A DNA stretch of 64,000 nucleotides from Maribacter sedimenticola (GTDB taxonomy: Bacteria; Bacteroidota; Bacteroidia; Flavobacteriales; Flavobacteriaceae). The notes beneath the pieces were generated by a model that was not told the origin of the DNA, made no database searches, and saw only the letters and a program-made list of their open reading frames with translations. Position 1 is the first letter of the stretch, and each line of letters opens with the position of its first letter. Shown one piece after another: positions 26,838 through 35,019 of the stretch. A program made the position numbers and the translations under genes. The DNA lies in contig NZ_FZNV01000002.1 in the NCBI RefSeq assembly GCF_900188415.1, positions 415,339 to 479,338 of the forward strand, given 5' to 3'.

Positions 26838-28370
26838 ATGAAGAACACAGACAATCAAATGCTCATCATATTTGGAGCATCTGGAGATTTGACCGCAAGA
26901 AAATTAATTCCCGCAATCTTTAATTTATATAAGGGCAATCATCTTCCGGAGAACTTTGTAGTGCTTGGTGTTAGTAGAAGTGACCTTGGTGATCTAAAAT
27001 TCAGGAACAAGGTAGTTTTGGAAAGTGTTTATCTTGAGGAGGACCGTAAGCAGTTTGATGAGGAATTTATTCAAAAGTTCGCCAATAAACTATTTTATGA
27101 GGACTTGGGTTCAGAATATGATACTTCGTATGAACGTTTGGAAAAACGCATTTCTGACCTTGATCAAAAATATGGCACTAACGGAAACCATATCTTTTAT
27201 TTATCTACCCCACCAAGTCTTTACGAGCCTATAGCTAAAAATTTATCCGATCAAGGATTAAACGATCAGACCAATGGTTGGCGAAGGCTGATCGTTGAGA
27301 AACCGTTTGGATATAGTTTAGAAACAGCACAGGATCTTAACAAAGGGCTACATTCCTATTTTAAAGAAGGACAGATATTTAGAATCGATCATTATTTAGG
27401 CAAGGAGACCGTTCAAAATTTATTGGTTACCCGTTTTGCCAACAGTATTTTTGAGCCGTTATGGAACAGAAATTACATACACCACGTAGAAATTACAAAT
27501 GCGGAGAGCGTGGGTGTTGAAAAACGTGGAGGATATTACGATAAGAGTGGGGCGTTAAGGGATATGTTTCAAAGTCATCTATTACAGATTGTAGCCTTGA
27601 TCGTAATGGAACCCCCATTAAGTGCCAATGCAGAGGAAATACGTAATGAGAAGTTAAAGGCGTTGAAGTCCCTTAAGATAATGACAGATGAAAAAACCCT
27701 CTATGAAAATACAATAAGGGCACAGTACGTGGCCTCTAAAATAGAAGGGGAGGAAGTTAAGGGATATAGGGAAGAAGATGGTGTGGACGAGGATTCAACA
27801 ACGGAAACCTTTGCCGCCATTAAGTTTTTTGTTGATAATTGGCGATGGGCAGATGTACCCTTTTATGTAAGAACGGCCAAACGTATGCCCACAAAGGTAA
27901 CAGAGGTGGTCATACATTTTAAGACACCACATCATCAAATTTTTAAGGAATCCGGTGTAAGCAATAAAGACAATAAATTAATTATTAGGATACAGCCAGA
28001 TGAAGGTATATTGTTGAAATTTGGTGTTAAGGTTCCGGGCCAAGGTTTTGAGGTGGAACGTGCCAATATGGACTTCTACTATTCTAGCTTGACCGAAAAT
28101 CATGTTATGGAAGCTTACGAGCGACTGTTATTGGACGCTATGCAAGGAGATGCCACCTTGTATGCCAGGGCAGATGAAGTGGAGGCGGCATGGGCCTTTG
28201 TTGATCCTATTTTGGATTACTGGAAAAATGGTAAAGATGTTAAAATGTACGGATACGCCGCAGGTGTTTGGGGTCCGGAAAATGCCAATGATTTGATAGA
28301 GGGTCTAGGGGAGTGGCGCAACCCTAGTGAAAATTTAGCCGATGACCCAGGTTTCTGTGTAATTTGCTAA
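26838..28370 (+). CDS. zwf: glucose-6-phosphate 1-dehydrogenase
   Basis: The first enzyme of the oxidative pentose phosphate pathway, forming 6-phosphogluconolactone and NADPH. It has the nucleotide-binding start IIFGASGDLTARKLIPAI, the active-site motif RIDHYLGKETVQN (His and Lys for substrate), and RGGYYDKSGALRDMFQSHLLQ. At 510 residues it is full length. pgl follows after 34 bases, and gnd lies on the other strand, so all three enzymes of the oxidative branch are together. Confidence 0.97.
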   Translation: MKNTDNQMLIIFGASGDLTARKLIPAIFNLYKGNHLPENFVVLGVSRSDLGDLKFRNKVVLESVYLEEDRKQFDEEFIQKFANKLFYEDLGSEYDTSYERLEKRISDLDQKYGTNGNHIFYLSTPPSLYEPIAKNLSDQGLNDQTNGWRRLIVEKPFGYSLETAQDLNKGLHSYFKEGQIFRIDHYLGKETVQNLLVTRFANSIFEPLWNRNYIHHVEITNAESVGVEKRGGYYDKSGALRDMFQSHLLQIVALIVMEPPLSANAEEIRNEKLKALKSLKIMTDEKTLYENTIRAQYVASKIEGEEVKGYREEDGVDEDSTTETFAAIKFFVDNWRWADVPFYVRTAKRMPTKVTEVVIHFKTPHHQIFKESGVSNKDNKLIIRIQPDEGILLKFGVKVPGQGFEVERANMDFYYSSLTENHVMEAYERLLLDAMQGDATLYARADEVEAAWAFVDPILDYWKNGKDVKMYGYAAGVWGPENANDLIEGLGEWRNPSENLADDPGFCVIC

Positions 28371-28404
28371 AACCTGTAATACGTTATAAAATATAGTATA
28401 GAGA

Positions 28405-29130
28405 ATGGAAATTAAAGTTTATCAAAATAAAGAAAAGGTTGCAGAGGAATTTTCAAAGTATTTTATAGAAAAATCATCCACTAAAAGCCCATTTCATGTG
28501 GCGTTATCTGGTGGTAGTACCCCTAAAATAGTCTTTGATGTCCTAGCGGAAAAATTTTCCGATAAAGTAGATTGGAACCTTATTCATTTTTATTGGGGAG
28601 ATGAGCGTTGTGTAGCACCGGATGATGACGAGAGTAATTATAAGATGACGGTAGAACATTTGTTGTCCAAAATTAATATACCGGAGAAAAATATCCATAG
28701 AATCAAAGGTGAAGAAAATCCAAAGGAAGAGGCAAAACGTTATGGTGAACTCTTAGAAGATCTGTTGCCCAAGGAATTGGGTTTGCCACAATTTGATTTG
28801 GTCATACTTGGAATGGGAGATGACGGGCATACGGCATCCATATTTCCACATGAATTAAAGTTGTGGGTCTCACCGGACAATTGTGAGGTGGCCATGCATC
28901 CGGAATCGGGTCAACTTAGGGTTTCATTGACCGGTAGGATTATCAACAATGCTAAAACAGTAACGTTTTTGGTTACTGGAGAAAGTAAGGCGGAGAAAGT
29001 AAAGGTTATAATTGATCGGGAAGAGGACTATTTGGATTACCCTGCAAGTCATGTATCTCCAAAGACTAAGGATTTAGTTTGGTTCTTGGATGCCGCAGCG
29101 GCAAAACTGCTTACTTTAGATCAATCTTAA
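28405..29130 (+). CDS. pgl: 6-phosphogluconolactonase
   Basis: It hydrolyses 6-phosphogluconolactone between the Zwf and Gnd steps. The SugarP isomerase-like fold is recognisable from HVALSGGSTPKIVFD, FYWGDERCVAPDDDESNYKM and LGMGDDGHTASIFP. The protein is 241 residues, usual for the DevB/Pgl type. Its end overlaps the 3' end of the convergent thioesterase gene by 20 bases. Confidence 0.95.
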   Translation: MEIKVYQNKEKVAEEFSKYFIEKSSTKSPFHVALSGGSTPKIVFDVLAEKFSDKVDWNLIHFYWGDERCVAPDDDESNYKMTVEHLLSKINIPEKNIHRIKGEENPKEEAKRYGELLEDLLPKELGLPQFDLVILGMGDDGHTASIFPHELKLWVSPDNCEVAMHPESGQLRVSLTGRIINNAKTVTFLVTGESKAEKVKVIIDREEDYLDYPASHVSPKTKDLVWFLDAAAAKLLTLDQS

Positions 29131-29656
29131 TATTTTCATTTTCCAACTCCTTGATATAGGCTTGCGGGTTAAACGTCTTTGATTCAAATTTGGTATCACG
29201 TTCCTGGGCTTCTAATTTGCGGTATTTGCTCCTTGCAAAACGGCGTACCCCTTGATCATCGGATATGATTAGTCCGGGAACGGGAACGTTTTTGCCATCA
29301 TCTCCTTTGGCAACCATTGTAAAATAAGAGGAATTACAATGCTTTTTCTTTCCTGAGGTAATATTTTCAGATTCCACGCGTACACCAACCACCATTGAGG
29401 TACGCCCCGTATAATTAATGCTTGCCTTTAAGGTAACCAGCTCGCCCACTTCAATTGGATTAAGAAAATTCACCCTATTGACAGATGCCGTAACGCAATA
29501 TTGTTGTGAATGTTTGGATGCACATGCAAATGCTATTTGATCCATTAAGTTTAAAATATAGCCGCCATGAACCTTGCCTCCAAAATTGGAGTGTGAGGGT
29601 AGCATAAGTTCTGTTATGGATACCCTTGATTCCTTTACGTTTTTATACTTTTCCAT
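29111..29656 (-). CDS. acyl-CoA thioesterase (hotdog fold)
   Basis: This is a hotdog-fold hydrolase of acyl-CoA, most like the cytosolic YciA/BACH group. Motifs are HSNFGGKVHGGYILNLMDQIAF with the conserved Asn-then-His-Gly-Gly strand/helix, and VNRVNFLNPIEVGELVTLKASINYTGRTSM. I took the ATG at 29656; a TTG at 29680 is also in frame. The 181-residue length suggests one hotdog domain plus a basic C-terminal tail. Acyl chain preference cannot be read from the sequence. Confidence 0.88.
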   Translation of the reverse strand: MEKYKNVKESRVSITELMLPSHSNFGGKVHGGYILNLMDQIAFACASKHSQQYCVTASVNRVNFLNPIEVGELVTLKASINYTGRTSMVVGVRVESENITSGKKKHCNSSYFTMVAKGDDGKNVPVPGLIISDDQGVRRFARSKYRKLEAQERDTKFESKTFNPQAYIKELENENIKIDLK

Positions 29657-29692
29657 CTGTTGGGGATGTGCTTTAAACAATTATAAATTCAA

Positions 29693-30058
29693 CTAATTTC
29701 TAAAATGTGGAGATTGTTCACGTTCTACATCGGTAATAAAATATTTAGTGTCTCCCAACCAGAAAAAAGTGGCATAACGCTCTGTGTAATTTACCTTAAC
29801 GTACTGGCCTTGGTATTCCTTTAACTTTTCTATGACCTCTTTGTCCTTGTCCAGAACAGAAAAAGAAAAAATTTGTGCACCGGATATTCCTTGACTGATC
29901 TCACCTTCCCATGTTTTTGCAATAACGCCTTTACGGGTAAGTTTGATCAATTCACCGGAACGCACTCCTTCGCTAAATGACACAAAGTAGATAAAGGCAT
30001 AATAAATGGCTCCCAGTGCTATAACACCAAAAACTATTAGTGAAAGTATTTTTTTCAT
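29693..30058 (-). CDS. small single-pass membrane protein, function unknown
   Basis: This 121-residue protein starts with one membrane helix (ILSLIVFGVIALGAIYYAFIYFV), with the rest probably outside the cytoplasm. The body has a conserved-looking stretch SEGVRSGELIKLTRKG, then KTWEGEISQG. Relatives are sometimes named 6-phosphogluconate dehydrogenase in flavobacterial genomes, but nothing in this sequence resembles that enzyme. It sits between rmuC and the thioesterase on the same strand. Confidence 0.6.
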   Translation of the reverse strand: MKKILSLIVFGVIALGAIYYAFIYFVSFSEGVRSGELIKLTRKGVIAKTWEGEISQGISGAQIFSFSVLDKDKEVIEKLKEYQGQYVKVNYTERYATFFWLGDTKYFITDVEREQSPHFRN

Positions 30059-30178
30059 GTGGTTTATATTTTAAATAAATCTGTTCAACAACAAAATTAA
30101 TGCGAGGTCAAGATATAGCTGAAATTTTAGTTTTACTAGTAAACCTTTAATATGTTATACCGTAGTTGTTAAAGTTTC

Positions 30179-31528
30179 TTATAATTCCAATTTTGGTTCT
30201 TCCTTTATGTCTTCATCTTCCAAAGCTCTATTTAAAACAGCTTCCGGAATCGTTTTTTTGGCCTTGGCACCCATTTTCTTTAATTTTTGAATACTCGTTA
30301 CAATATTGCCGCGGCCTTCTACCAGTTTGTTCATAGCCCCTTTGTATTCACTTTTTGCCTCATCCATTTTTTTGCCCACTTTCATTAAATCCCCAACAAA
30401 CCCTTCAAACTTATCATAGAGCGCGCCTGCTTGTCGTGCAATTTCAATGGCATTTCGTTGTTGTTTTTCATTATTCCACATACTGTCTATAGTACGTAAC
30501 GTAGCTAAAAGGGTAGAGGGAGTAACAATGATAATATTCTGCTCAAAGGCTTTATTGTATAATGAACTATCTTGATTAATCGCTATTGCAAATGCGGGTT
30601 CTATGGGAACGAACATCAATACAAAATCGGGACTTTCCATTTCATAAAGGTCCTCATATTTCTTAGCGGACAACTGGGCAACATGCCTACGTAATGAGTT
30701 GATGTGGTCTTTTAAATAGGAATCCTTAAGCTCTTCATCAGCATTTACATAACGCTCATAATCAGTAAGTGACACTTTAGAATCTACGATCATTTTTTTG
30801 CCATCGGGCAGATTGATGATGACATCGGGAAGTACACGACTACCATCAGCTCTAGTAAAACTTTGTTGAACCGTATATTCTCGGTCTTTTTCTAAACCTG
30901 ATTTTTCTAAAACACGTTCTAGAACCAATTCGCCCCAATTCCCTTGCATTTTACTATCACCTTTTAAGGCTTTGGTTAAGTTTTCAGCCTCTTGGGTAAT
31001 TTTCAAGTTTTGAGATTGAAGATTCAACAGTTGTTCTCTCAGGGCAGAATGAATGCTGATATTCTCTTTCTGACTAGCTTCTACCTTCTTTTCAAAAAGC
31101 TGTATTTTATCATTTAAAGGGGTTAGAATATCTTTAATATTTTTCTCATTCCGCTCCGTGAATTTTAAGCTTTTTTCTTCTAGAATCTTATTGGCTAAGT
31201 TTTCAAATTCCTTTGTAAATTTTTCCTGTAGCTTTTCTACCTCTTCTTTCTGTTCACGGTTTTTATCGTGCAAGTGCTCCATATCAGCTTGTGCCCGTAC
31301 AATTCTGTTACCAAGCTGTTCCTTTTCTGATTGTAGCGAAAGTTTCTGTTGCTCTGTCTCTTTAAGGCGTTCTTGTAAAACCGATAAATTAGCTTGCATT
31401 TGCTGTTCGCGCTCCTCCAAAGCACTTTGCTTAGAAGTTGTTTTTAATTGCTGTATATAATTACCTAGAAAATAGCCGATTGCAAGGCATAGAATAGCAA
31501 TTAGGAAGTAAATATATAATTCGTTCAT
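30179..31528 (-). CDS. rmuC: DNA recombination protein RmuC
   Basis: RmuC is a membrane-anchored protein with a nuclease-like fold that limits inverted-repeat rearrangements. One N-terminal helix (LYIYFLIAILCLAIGYFLG) is followed by a long coiled coil (about residues 30-180, rich in E, K, Q). The RmuC core then shows GNWGELVLERVLEKSGL, VLPDVIINLPDGKKMIVDSKVSL and FVPIEPAFAIA. The D...D-x-K arrangement in PDVIIN...VDSKVS matches a restriction-endonuclease-like site. Length 449 is normal. Confidence 0.95.
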   Translation of the reverse strand: MNELYIYFLIAILCLAIGYFLGNYIQQLKTTSKQSALEEREQQMQANLSVLQERLKETEQQKLSLQSEKEQLGNRIVRAQADMEHLHDKNREQKEEVEKLQEKFTKEFENLANKILEEKSLKFTERNEKNIKDILTPLNDKIQLFEKKVEASQKENISIHSALREQLLNLQSQNLKITQEAENLTKALKGDSKMQGNWGELVLERVLEKSGLEKDREYTVQQSFTRADGSRVLPDVIINLPDGKKMIVDSKVSLTDYERYVNADEELKDSYLKDHINSLRRHVAQLSAKKYEDLYEMESPDFVLMFVPIEPAFAIAINQDSSLYNKAFEQNIIIVTPSTLLATLRTIDSMWNNEKQQRNAIEIARQAGALYDKFEGFVGDLMKVGKKMDEAKSEYKGAMNKLVEGRGNIVTSIQKLKKMGAKAKKTIPEAVLNRALEDEDIKEEPKLEL

Positions 31529-31641
31529 GAGTGTTTAATGTGATACAGTAAAGATACTGGATCAGGTATTAAAAATATAAAGCACCTATCCTGATTTATT
31601 CAACATAAGGAAGACCTAAATTGATATGGATTTTAAACCCT

Positions 31642-32443
31642 TTATTTTTTAATTTTAAAAGAACCAGAGTTGGCATTAAATGAAATCAGTTCTGCAGGAA
31701 ATAAAGTTTCAAAATTTTTATGTTCAATATGTTTACAAGGCTCTTCAAACGAATTGGTATGTCCGTCTAAAATCAACATTTTGTCACATAACTGTATGGC
31801 CAATTCTATTTCATGGCTCGTAAAAAGAATTGTTTTTTCGGTTTGATGAGCTATAGATTTCAAGAGTTTTAAAATCTGCACTTTATGATATAAATCTAAA
31901 TGCGTAGTAGGTTCATCTAAAAGAATCATACTTGTGTCTTGAACCAAGGCCCTAGCAATCATTACACGTTGCAATTGTCCGTCGCTTAATTCAAAGCATT
32001 TTTTATCGAGAAACGGGGTTAGCTCCAATAGCTTAACACTTTTGGTAATGAATGCTATGTCATCATCAGATAATTTCCCTAACCAATTTGTATATGGTTG
32101 TCTTCCTAATGCCAATAACTCTTTTACGGACATGTTCTTAGAAGCGATAGGTTCTGTAAGTACTACACTCACCTTTTTGGCCAAGTCCAACGAATCAATA
32201 TTTGCTAATTCTTTTCCTTCAATTTGTATGGAACCGGATAGTTTTGGTTGAAATCCGGCAATGGTGCGTAGTAATGTAGATTTACCAATGCCGTTAACGC
32301 CAACAATAGCAACAAGTTCCCCTTTTTTTAAGTCGAATGAAATACTATCGGCAATGACTTTTTTGTCATATCCAATAGATAAATTACTGACAGTCAGTGT
32401 GCTATTTATGTTTTTGTCTTTGATAACTTTATCTCGTTTGCAT
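31642..32443 (-). CDS. btuD: ABC importer ATP-binding protein (BtuD/FecE type), start out of frame
   Basis: This is the cytoplasmic ATPase of the importer whose permease and binding protein lie just upstream. Walker A is AIVGVNGIGKSTLL, the signature is ELSDGQLQRVMIARAL, Walker B is MILLDEPTTHLDL and the switch His is in FTSHE. The coding frame is open back to the permease stop (32445-32443) but contains no ATG, GTG or TTG before Walker A. The ATG at 32443-32441, overlapping the permease stop as TAATG, is one frame off and reaches TAA after four codons. Removing one base (for example one A of CAAACG) gives an intact MQRDKVIKDKNIN start. The first in-frame TTG (32190) lies after Walker A and would not give a working protein. 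Confidence 0.75.
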
Positions 32444-33474
32444 TAAAACATCATTTTCTTTTTCCGGACCAATAACCAAATGACTACAGGAGCCCCAAAC
32501 AAGCTTGTTATGGCATTAATTGGCAATACGCTCATTGAACCTGGTAGTTGCGCAATTGTATCGCAAATCAACATTAAGATAGCGCCACAACATAGAACAG
32601 CTGGTATTAAAATTTTATGGTTGGTTGTGTGAAATAGTTGTCGGGTTAAATGGGGTACCGCTAAACCAATAAACGCTATGGGTCCTGCAAATGCGGTTAT
32701 ACATCCGGCTAAAAGTCCGGTGGCAATGATAATGGTATAACGCGATTTTTTCAAATGGATACCTAAACTCTTTGCGTAATTCTCACCTAGTAAATATGCG
32801 TTGAGAGATTTAATGGAAAATATACTTAATAGTATGCCTATGCATGTACAAAGGCACAGAATTGATAATTGTGTCCAGGTAAGATTACCTAGACTTCCAA
32901 ATTCCCAAAAGATATACTGCTGTAATTTTTCAGCTTTTGTAAAATAGGAGAGTACACTTACAATAGCACTCGTAATACTACCAAACATTAAACCAATAAT
33001 AAGAAGTGCCATGGTATCTTTTATTTTAATGGCTACGGTAAGCACAACTAAAAGCACAAGAAAACTACCTGTACTTGCTGCGACTGCCAAAGCTATGTCG
33101 TTAAAAGCGGAAAACGTCATAATTCCTGAAAATAGGGAGGAGCCCATAATCAATAACGCTGCGCCTAAACTTGCCCCGGAACTGATACCCAATACATACG
33201 GGCCAGCAAGTGGATTCCTGAACAGGGTTTGCATTAATAGACCGCTTAAGGCCAAACCACTACCAACTAAAATGGCGGTTAGGGCTTTCGGTATACGATA
33301 ATTCCAAATAATATATGAAGTTGATGAATCGGTAATATCGGCACCAAAAATAACATTCATGGTGTCCATGACCGAAATGCTGACAGAACCAAGACTGATA
33401 TTTAAGCCCAAACAAAAAAGCAGTACTATCAGTAAAGCAATAAAATGGATACTATATGTAGGTTGTTTAACCAA
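32443..33474 (-). CDS. btuC: ABC importer permease (BtuC/FecCD family), TTG start
   Basis: The inner-membrane channel of a cobalamin- or siderophore-type importer has 343 residues and about nine or ten hydrophobic helices. Family motifs include RIPKALTAILVGSGLALSGLLMQTLFRNPLAGPYVLGISSGASLG and the coupling region PIAFIGLAVPHLTRQL (the permease-ATPase contact helix). The only workable start is the TTG at 33474, directly after the stop codon of the binding-protein gene, so translation is probably coupled. The nearby riboswitch favours cobalamin as substrate. Confidence 0.9.
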   Translation of the reverse strand: MVKQPTYSIHFIALLIVLLFCLGLNISLGSVSISVMDTMNVIFGADITDSSTSYIIWNYRIPKALTAILVGSGLALSGLLMQTLFRNPLAGPYVLGISSGASLGAALLIMGSSLFSGIMTFSAFNDIALAVAASTGSFLVLLVVLTVAIKIKDTMALLIIGLMFGSITSAIVSVLSYFTKAEKLQQYIFWEFGSLGNLTWTQLSILCLCTCIGILLSIFSIKSLNAYLLGENYAKSLGIHLKKSRYTIIIATGLLAGCITAFAGPIAFIGLAVPHLTRQLFHTTNHKILIPAVLCCGAILMLICDTIAQLPGSMSVLPINAITSLFGAPVVIWLLVRKKKMMF

Positions 33475-34623
33475 TTAATTTAGTGGTTTAAAAAAGAAAG
33501 GTTCATGCTCGGGTAAAAGACCGGGATGTAAAATATGAATTAAATCTTTCAACACAATATCTGGGCGTTGAGGTGCTAGTTCATAATACAGATTACCACC
33601 GGTTTCACCAACGGTATTGGCAAAAGTGTATACTTTTTCATTTTTAAACGCATCAAACTGAGCATAATGTGCACTCGAGGATTCCATTTCAGTGTACGAC
33701 TTAAACTGCGCCGGTCCAATCCAATATTCAGCAGTTTTGGCTTCGAGTAAAACATTTTCCCAACTTAAGGATAGACTACCGCTATCAGGTGTTTCTTTCC
33801 ATAAGTAATTTGAGTTGGCATCTTTAAGAAAATTTGCCGCCCAACTTTTACCACCCGGTAAATACCATACATCTTTATACATTGCGCCGCTAAGTACAGT
33901 GGGCGTTGTATCTGCAGTTTCTGCTAATTTTTTTGCATCGAGGTAGGACTTTTCAATTTCAGCGAAAATGACATCTGCTTCAGATTCTTTATTGAAAAAG
34001 GGTGCGAAAAATTTAATCCATTCCGCTTTACCCAATGGTGTTTCTTCAACCCAATCACCATTATAAATTACGGGTATCTGAGAGCGTTGTAATGTTTCGT
34101 AAGCGCTATTACTGCCACTAACGGCAAAACCCACTACCAAGTCGGGTTTAAGGGCTAAAACAGCTTCTGTGTTTAAGCTTTCGTTGATGCCAAGTTCTTT
34201 GATTTGGCCAGCGTCAATTCGTTTTCGCGCGGCTTTAGAAGATACGTATTTGGTATCTGAGAACCCTACAAGCTTATCCAGAGCTCCCAAAGCTTCAAGT
34301 GCAGGTATATGGGTAGTTGAGGTTACTACAATATTATCGATTGGTACGGAAATTATGGCGTCATATTGATTTTTATCCAACGATATAAATGCTTGTTTCT
34401 CTTTAGGAATCAATGCATACGTAAAAGAAGCTTCCGCATTTGGCCAAGGTGCCAATATTTTAAGAATCGTAATGCCAGAGGCTTGTTTTTCTATTGTAAA
34501 ACCATTTGCATGACTAATAGCTACATTTTCAACTGCAGATTCTAGTGGGGGCGATTCTGTCTTTTGTTGTTTACACCCACATAAAAAGAGTAAGTAACTG
34601 AGTAAGAGAAGTTGTTTAAGCAT
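33475..34623 (-). CDS. btuF: ABC importer periplasmic binding lipoprotein (BtuF/FecB type)
   Basis: This solute-binding lipoprotein delivers substrate to the permease downstream. The ATG at 34623 gives a short signal peptide with lipobox FLCGC; a TTG at 34647 is less likely. The two-lobe TroA-like fold shows in VVTSTTHIPALEALGALDKLVGFS, LKPDLVVGFAVSG and KNEKVYTFANTVGETGG. Its gene runs away from the TonB receptor gene, with a 396-base gap that contains the cobalamin riboswitch on the other strand. Cobalamin is inferred as the ligand from that context. Confidence 0.85.
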   Translation of the reverse strand: MLKQLLLLSYLLFLCGCKQQKTESPPLESAVENVAISHANGFTIEKQASGITILKILAPWPNAEASFTYALIPKEKQAFISLDKNQYDAIISVPIDNIVVTSTTHIPALEALGALDKLVGFSDTKYVSSKAARKRIDAGQIKELGINESLNTEAVLALKPDLVVGFAVSGSNSAYETLQRSQIPVIYNGDWVEETPLGKAEWIKFFAPFFNKESEADVIFAEIEKSYLDAKKLAETADTTPTVLSGAMYKDVWYLPGGKSWAANFLKDANSNYLWKETPDSGSLSLSWENVLLEAKTAEYWIGPAQFKSYTEMESSSAHYAQFDAFKNEKVYTFANTVGETGGNLYYELAPQRPDIVLKDLIHILHPGLLPEHEPFFFKPLN

Positions 34624-34644
34624 TTGTATTTTACATCTATTTTT

Positions 34645-34652
34645 CAAAAGTA
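34645..34652 (-). promoter_or_regulatory. possible -7 element of the btuFCD-like operon
   Basis: TACTTTTG on the minus strand fits TAnnTTTG and lies 21 bases upstream of the ATG at 34623. No good -33 TTG is found at the usual distance. Confidence 0.4.
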
Positions 34653-34711
34653 GTATTATAAAAGTTTACCTAGAAAGATTAAACAAAATGTTTATTTTCG
34701 CCGTGAATTTT

Positions 34712-34932
34712 GGTTTTCGCTGCTTATGGCAGTGAAATTAAAAGGGAATCCGGTGTAAATCCGGAACTGTTCCCGCAACTGTAAGTTTATACCGACCACA
34801 TCTATTGACGAATAGGTTTTAATTGGTACCTCGTTTAAGAGGATGTTATTTACTGCATAGCCACTTTGTTTTCTAATCCGGTATAGAAACATGGGAAGGC
34901 AAAATAACATAAAACGAGTCAGGAGACCTGCC
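34712..34932 (+). ncRNA. cobalamin riboswitch (class I-like leader)
   Basis: The leader of the TonB receptor mRNA binds adenosylcobalamin or a related corrinoid and lowers expression when the vitamin is plentiful. The diagnostic pieces occur in order: AAAGGGAATCCGGTG, AAATCCGGAACTGTTCCCGC, AACTGTAA, a B12-box-like AGCCACTTTG at 34859-34868, GGGAAGGC, and the closing GAGTCAGGAGACCTGCC (34916-34932). The receptor start codon lies 87 bases after this. The segment between the core and the B12 box is longer than in compact examples, which is normal for the variable stem. It does not cover the ABC genes, which run on the other strand. Confidence 0.93.
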
Positions 34933-35019
34933 TTATTCAAACAACAATGTTAAACTTTCGGGATAAAGGTTTACGTATGGGTACAGACATACTATGCTCC
35001 CGTTTATGAATTTAAACGA

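Noticed and set aside
29111-29130. Assembly error at the pgl/thioesterase overlap
   Set aside because: Both proteins have normal lengths and motifs; convergent 3' overlaps of this size are common, as at 47478-47509.
29693-30058. 6-phosphogluconate dehydrogenase fragment
   Set aside because: A full gnd lies at 25252-26652 and this small membrane protein shares nothing with it.
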